A DNA stretch of 64,000 nucleotides from Variovorax sp. 54 (GTDB lineage: Bacteria; Pseudomonadota; Gammaproteobacteria; Burkholderiales; Burkholderiaceae_C): assembly GCF_002754375.1 (NCBI RefSeq), contig NZ_PEFF01000001.1:1922001-1986000 (forward strand), given 5' to 3'. Of this stretch, positions 60,407-64,000 are shown piece after piece; position 1 is the stretch's first letter; each line of letters opens with the position of its first letter. Made by a program: the position numbers and the translations under genes. A model generated the notes under the pieces. The model had not been told where the DNA came from. It searched no databases and worked only from the letters and a program-made list of their open reading frames with translations.

Positions 60407-63400
60407 GCGGCGCCCTCGGCGGCTTCGGCCAGCGCGCGGCCCATGGCCTCGAACTGGAACTGGCGGGCCAGCGCGCGCTGGGCCTCGGTCCACGCGGCGC
60501 ATTCGGGCTGCGCGGCGTCGATGTCGTCGAGCTGGTTCATGATGCCGCGAAAGTAGCCCAGACCCACGGCCTCGTCGAGTGCACGCAGACGCGCGAGCGA
60601 CGGCGGCTGCATCGCACGCGGCGCGGCCACGGTGGGTGCGGGCCGCGCGGCGGTGTCGGTCCACTGCAGGGCGAGCCGGCGCTCCAGCCAGTCGAGCAGT
60701 TCGGTGTGGCGCACGGGCTTGACGAAGAAGTCTTCGGGCGCAATGCCCACGTCGTTGTCGAGCCCTTTGTCGAAAGCGTTGGCCGAGACGATGGCCACCG
60801 ACGCTTCGGCCAGCCCCAGCTTGCGCGCGCGGCGGATGGTTTCCCAGCCGTCGATGCCGGGCATCGCGAGGTCGACGAACATGGCGTCGGGACGGTAGCC
60901 GGCGGCGATGAGGTCCAGCGCGTCGTGCCCGCTGGCCGCGCTGCGCAGCTCGAAGCCCAGCGGCGCGAGCACATGGCCCAGCAGCTCGCGGTCGGCCTCC
61001 TCGTTGTCGACCACCAGCAGGCGCCGCCGCGCGCCCTCGTAGCCGCGCCGTGCACGCGGCGCCGGCGCGATGCGCGCAGTGCCCGCCACCGCCTCGTGCA
61101 CCCGCGGCAGGAACAGCCGCACGCAGAACAGCGAGCCCTCCCCCGGCGTGCTGCGCACCTTCATCTCGCCGCCCATCAGGTCGGTCAGCATCTTCGCGAT
61201 GGTCAGGCCCAGGCCCGCGCCCGGCGCCGACGACACCGCCGCGTGGCCGCGCGCAAAGGGCTCGAAGATGCGCTCGATGTCGGCGTCCGTCATGCCCGGC
61301 CCGGTGTCCTCGATCTCGATGGCGGCGAACTCGCGTGCGTAGGACATGCGCAAGGTCACCTGGCCCGCCGCCGTGAACTTAATCGCGTTGCCCAGCAGGT
61401 TGATGAGGATCTGGCTCACGCGTTTTTCGTCGGCGCGCACCACGTCGGGCAACGCACCGGCCGCCTCGAAGCGAAAGCGCAGTCCCTTCTCGGCCGCCTG
61501 CAGTTCGAACATGTCGGCCAGCTCGCGCATGGCATCGGCAAAGCGCATGGGCCGCGCATCGAGCGTGAGCTTGCCGGCCTCGATGTGGGCGATGGCCAGC
61601 GTGCCCTCGATGAGCGACAGCAGGTGCTCGCCGCCGCGCTTGATGACGGCCACCGCCTGCTGGCGGTGCGGCGGCACCGAGTGGTCTTCGCCCATGAGCT
61701 GCGCATAGCCCAGGATGCTGTTGAGCGGCGTGCGCAGCTCGTGGCTGATGGCGCTGATGTAGCGGCTCTTGGCCTGGTTCGCGAGGTCCGCTGCGCGCCG
61801 CGCCTGGTCGGCCGCGAGCTTGGCGTGCTCGGCGATCTCCCGGGCTTCTTCGGCGCTCTGCTTGGCGTCCTGCAGCGCGCGGTCGGTTTCGCGGTGCAGC
61901 GCGATCTCTCGCACCAGCAGGTGGGTCTGCCGGTTCGACTCCTCTTGCGCCACCTTGCGGCTCTGGTGCGCCAGCACCAGCCACCACGCGACGATGCCCG
62001 CGATGACCAGCAGCGCCATGTAGGCCTTGAGAAAGCCCGAGCGCAATGAGGCCTGCTGCACGGCGACGAGCGCCCCGGCCACGTCGACCTGCGCCGCCAG
62101 CGCGAGCGCGCCCTCGCTCAGGGCGCGCAGCTCCTGCTGGTAGAGCACGCCGAACACCACGGCCAGCAGCGGCACGATGACCAGCATCAGCAGCAGGAAG
62201 TGCCCAAGCCCCGTGTCGAGGTAGCGCCAGCTGCGGCGCGGCAGCAGCCAGCGCAGCACGGCGGACCACTGCGCCGACAGGCTCGCGTGCGGCTTGCACA
62301 GGTCGCCGCAGCGCGCATCGAGCGTGCAGCACAGCGAGCAGATCGCGCCCTGGTAGGCCGGGCAGTGCGCCATGTCGGGGCCTTCGTACTCGCGCTCGCA
62401 GATCACGCAGTGCTGCACCTTCAGGCGCTGGTAGCTGCCGCCCTCGTCCGTCGACGGCTCGACCCGCGCCCAGCGCACCTTGCGTCCGCCCGCGGCCGGC
62501 GCAAACAGCACCGAGCCGCCCGCGTCGGACGTGCGCGCCAGGTAGTACTTGCCGCCCGTGGCCCACGCCAGCAACGGCGACGCCACCAGCGCCGTGCCGA
62601 GCGCGATCAGCGCCGAGAACGCTTGCGCCAGCGGCCCGAACACACCGAGGTGCGCCGTGATCGACAGCACCGACGCCAGCGCCATCGCGCCCACGCCCAC
62701 CGGGTTGATGTCCCACAGGTGCGCGCGCTTGAACTCGATGCCGGGCGGCGACAGCCCCAGCGGCTTGTTGATGACCAGGTCGGCCACCACGGCCATCATC
62801 CAGGCGATGGCGATGTTGGCGAACAGCCCCAGCACATCGCCCAGCGCCTCGAACACGTTCATCTCCATCAGCATGAAGGCGATGAGCGCGTTGAACACCA
62901 CCCACACCACGCGCCCCGGGTGGCTGTGCGCCACGCGCGAGAAGAAATTGCTCCAGGCCAGCGAGCCCGCATAGGCATTCGTCACGTTGATCTTCAGCTG
63001 CGAGATCACCACGAACAGCGCCGTCGCCGCCACCGCCCAGCCGTAGTTCGGGAACACGTACTCGTAGGCCGCCAGGTACATCTGGTTCGGATCGACCGCG
63101 CGCTCGACCGGCACCATGTGCGTGATCGCCAGGTAGGCCAGCAACGCCCCGCCCAGCATCTTGACCACGCCCAGCACCACCCAGCCCGGCCCGCCCGCCA
63201 GCACGCCCGCCCACCAGCGGCGCGCCGTGCCCGCGGTGCGCGCCGGCATGAAGCGCAGGTAGTCGGCCTGCTCGCCCATCTGCGTGATGAGCGCGATGCC
63301 GACCGTCAACGCGGCACCGAACAGGTGCAAGTTGAATCCTTGCGCGCCCGGCTTCGCCCCGCTGTAGTGCGTTATGCCCGCAAACGCACCAGGATCGCGC

Positions 63401-64000
63401 ACGAGCACGAACACAAAAGGCACCACCAGCATCAGCAGCCACAGCGGCTGTGTCCACAGCTGCAGCCGGCTGATCACCGACACCCCGTGCGTGACCAGCG
63501 GAATCACCACCAGCGCGCACACCAGGTAGCCCCACACCGGCGGAATGCCCAGCGCCAGCTCGAGCGCATAGGCCATCACGGCTGCCTCGAGCGCAAAGAA
63601 GATGAAAGTGAAGCTCGCGTAGATCAGCGAGGTGAGCGTCGAGCCGATGTAGCCGAAGCCGGCGCCGCGCGTGAGCAGGTCCATGTCCAGGCCGTAGCGC
63701 GCCGCGTACATGCTGATCGGCAGGCCTGCCAGGAAGATGATGAGCCCCGTCGCCAGGATCGCCCAGAAGGCATTGGCAAAGCCGTACTGCACCAGCAGCG
63801 TGGCGCCGACCGCCTCCAGCACCAGGAACGAGGCCGCTCCGAAGGCCGTGTTGGCCACCCGCCATTCGGACCATTTGCGAAAGCGCTGTGGCGTGTAGCG
63901 CAGCGCGTAGTCCTCGAGCGTTTCGCTCGCGACCCAGCTGTTGTAGTCGCGCCGCACCTTCACGATGCGCTGGGGGGCGTCGTCGGTCAGGAGAGGGGGT
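60403..64000 (-). CDS. NCS1 permease fused to hybrid histidine kinase and receiver (partial at right edge)
   Basis: At least 1186 residues. Counting from GTG 63963, residues 1-475 are a full NCS1-type permease with about 12 helices, starting with V-R-R-D-Y-N-S-W and E-T-L-E-D-Y-A-L-R. Residues about 517-560 form a Cys/His-rich module (C-V-I-C, H-C, C-S-L-C-C, C, C). Two more helices and a coiled coil lead to HisKA (S-H-E-L-R-T-P near 752), HATPase_c (N-L-L-G-N-A, D-T-G-P-G-M) and a receiver (F-V-D-L-A-M-P-G near 1022). The frame stays open to base 64000, so the true start probably lies outside. NCS1 proteins carry nucleobases, allantoin or hydantoins; the ligand here is unknown. Confidence 0.92.
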   Translation of the reverse strand, partial: PPLLTDDAPQRIVKVRRDYNSWVASETLEDYALRYTPQRFRKWSEWRVANTAFGAASFLVLEAVGATLLVQYGFANAFWAILATGLIIFLAGLPISMYAARYGLDMDLLTRGAGFGYIGSTLTSLIYASFTFIFFALEAAVMAYALELALGIPPVWGYLVCALVVIPLVTHGVSVISRLQLWTQPLWLLMLVVPFVFVLVRDPGAFAGITHYSGAKPGAQGFNLHLFGAALTVGIALITQMGEQADYLRFMPARTAGTARRWWAGVLAGGPGWVVLGVVKMLGGALLAYLAITHMVPVERAVDPNQMYLAAYEYVFPNYGWAVAATALFVVISQLKINVTNAYAGSLAWSNFFSRVAHSHPGRVVWVVFNALIAFMLMEMNVFEALGDVLGLFANIAIAWMMAVVADLVINKPLGLSPPGIEFKRAHLWDINPVGVGAMALASVLSITAHLGVFGPLAQAFSALIALGTALVASPLLAWATGGKYYLARTSDAGGSVLFAPAAGGRKVRWARVEPSTDEGGSYQRLKVQHCVICEREYEGPDMAHCPAYQGAICSLCCTLDARCGDLCKPHASLSAQWSAVLRWLLPRRSWRYLDTGLGHFLLLMLVIVPLLAVVFGVLYQQELRALSEGALALAAQVDVAGALVAVQQASLRSGFLKAYMALLVIAGIVAWWLVLAHQSRKVAQEESNRQTHLLVREIALHRETDRALQDAKQSAEEAREIAEHAKLAADQARRAADLANQAKSRYISAISHELRTPLNSILGYAQLMGEDHSVPPHRQQAVAVIKRGGEHLLSLIEGTLAIAHIEAGKLTLDARPMRFADAMRELADMFELQAAEKGLRFRFEAAGALPDVVRADEKRVSQILINLLGNAIKFTAAGQVTLRMSYAREFAAIEIEDTGPGMTDADIERIFEPFARGHAAVSSAPGAGLGLTIAKMLTDLMGGEMKVRSTPGEGSLFCVRLFLPRVHEAVAGTARIAPAPRARRGYEGARRRLLVVDNEEADRELLGHVLAPLGFELRSAASGHDALDLIAAGYRPDAMFVDLAMPGIDGWETIRRARKLGLAEASVAIVSANAFDKGLDNDVGIAPEDFFVKPVRHTELLDWLERRLALQWTDTAARPAPTVAAPRAMQPPSLARLRALDEAVGLGYFRGIMNQLDDIDAAQPECAAWTEAQRALARQFQFEAMGRALAEAAEGAA

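Overview
The window is a GC-rich, densely coded chromosomal segment of a beta-proteobacterium, most likely Burkholderiales/Comamonadaceae and plausibly Variovorax or a close relative. That placement is inferred from base composition, protein character and gene order: fmdB-DUF502-aspS, ubiE-Tim44-ubiJ-ubiB, rplU-rpmA-obgE-proB, pilBCD-coaE-zapD-yacG, and the mutT/DUF815/argJ/secA/dciA block. It reads as core chromosome. I see no insertion sequence, prophage, CRISPR array, rRNA or replication origin, and no gene-free stretch above about 300 bases.

Layout. 0-3 kb: the first codons of an antitoxin-like gene under a clear promoter, then aspS, a DUF502 membrane protein and an FmdB zinc ribbon (minus strand). 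3-9 kb: a sodium:solute symporter, ubiB, ubiJ-like, a Tim44-domain protein, ubiE and a DUF971 protein, largely a ubiquinone-biosynthesis block (minus). 9-16 kb: an exported Gly/Ala-rich protein, a HIT hydrolase, a 1292-residue FAD/Fe-S oxidoreductase and serA. 16-21 kb: ugpBAEC-ugpQ for uptake and hydrolysis of glycerophosphodiesters. 21-27.5 kb: an MscS-type channel, an Lrp regulator divergent from a TrpXYZ-like ABC importer, and a GNAT enzyme. 27.8-31.5 kb: hemA-prfA-prmC-grxD. 31.6-37.9 kb: a CNNM/CBS protein, a lytic transglycosylase, proS, rppH, a CNP1-like lipoprotein and proB. 38-41 kb: obgE, rpmA, rplU, divergent ispB and one tRNA-Pro(CGG). 41-49.3 kb: pilB-pilC-pilD, coaE, an MBOAT/SGNH O-acylation pair, zapD and yacG. 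49.3-57.2 kb: an OafA-type acyltransferase, a Nudix enzyme, a DUF815 ATPase, argJ, secA and dciA. 57.2-64 kb: a threonine-synthase-like PLP enzyme, a small beta-barrel-like protein, and a two-component system whose sensor is fused to an NCS1 transporter.

The most unusual item is the last one (60403-64000). A complete NCS1 nucleobase/allantoin-type permease, a cysteine-rich module, a histidine kinase and a receiver lie in one polypeptide, overlapping by 3 bases a REC-LuxR response regulator. This looks like a transporter that reports substrate flux directly to transcription. Other items worth checking are two cell-surface acylation loci placed inside the conserved coaE-zapD-yacG-mutT neighbourhood, hairpins after the binding-protein genes of both ABC operons, a predicted leaderless hemA transcript, and the promoter-operator of a probable Phd/YefM antitoxin at the left edge.
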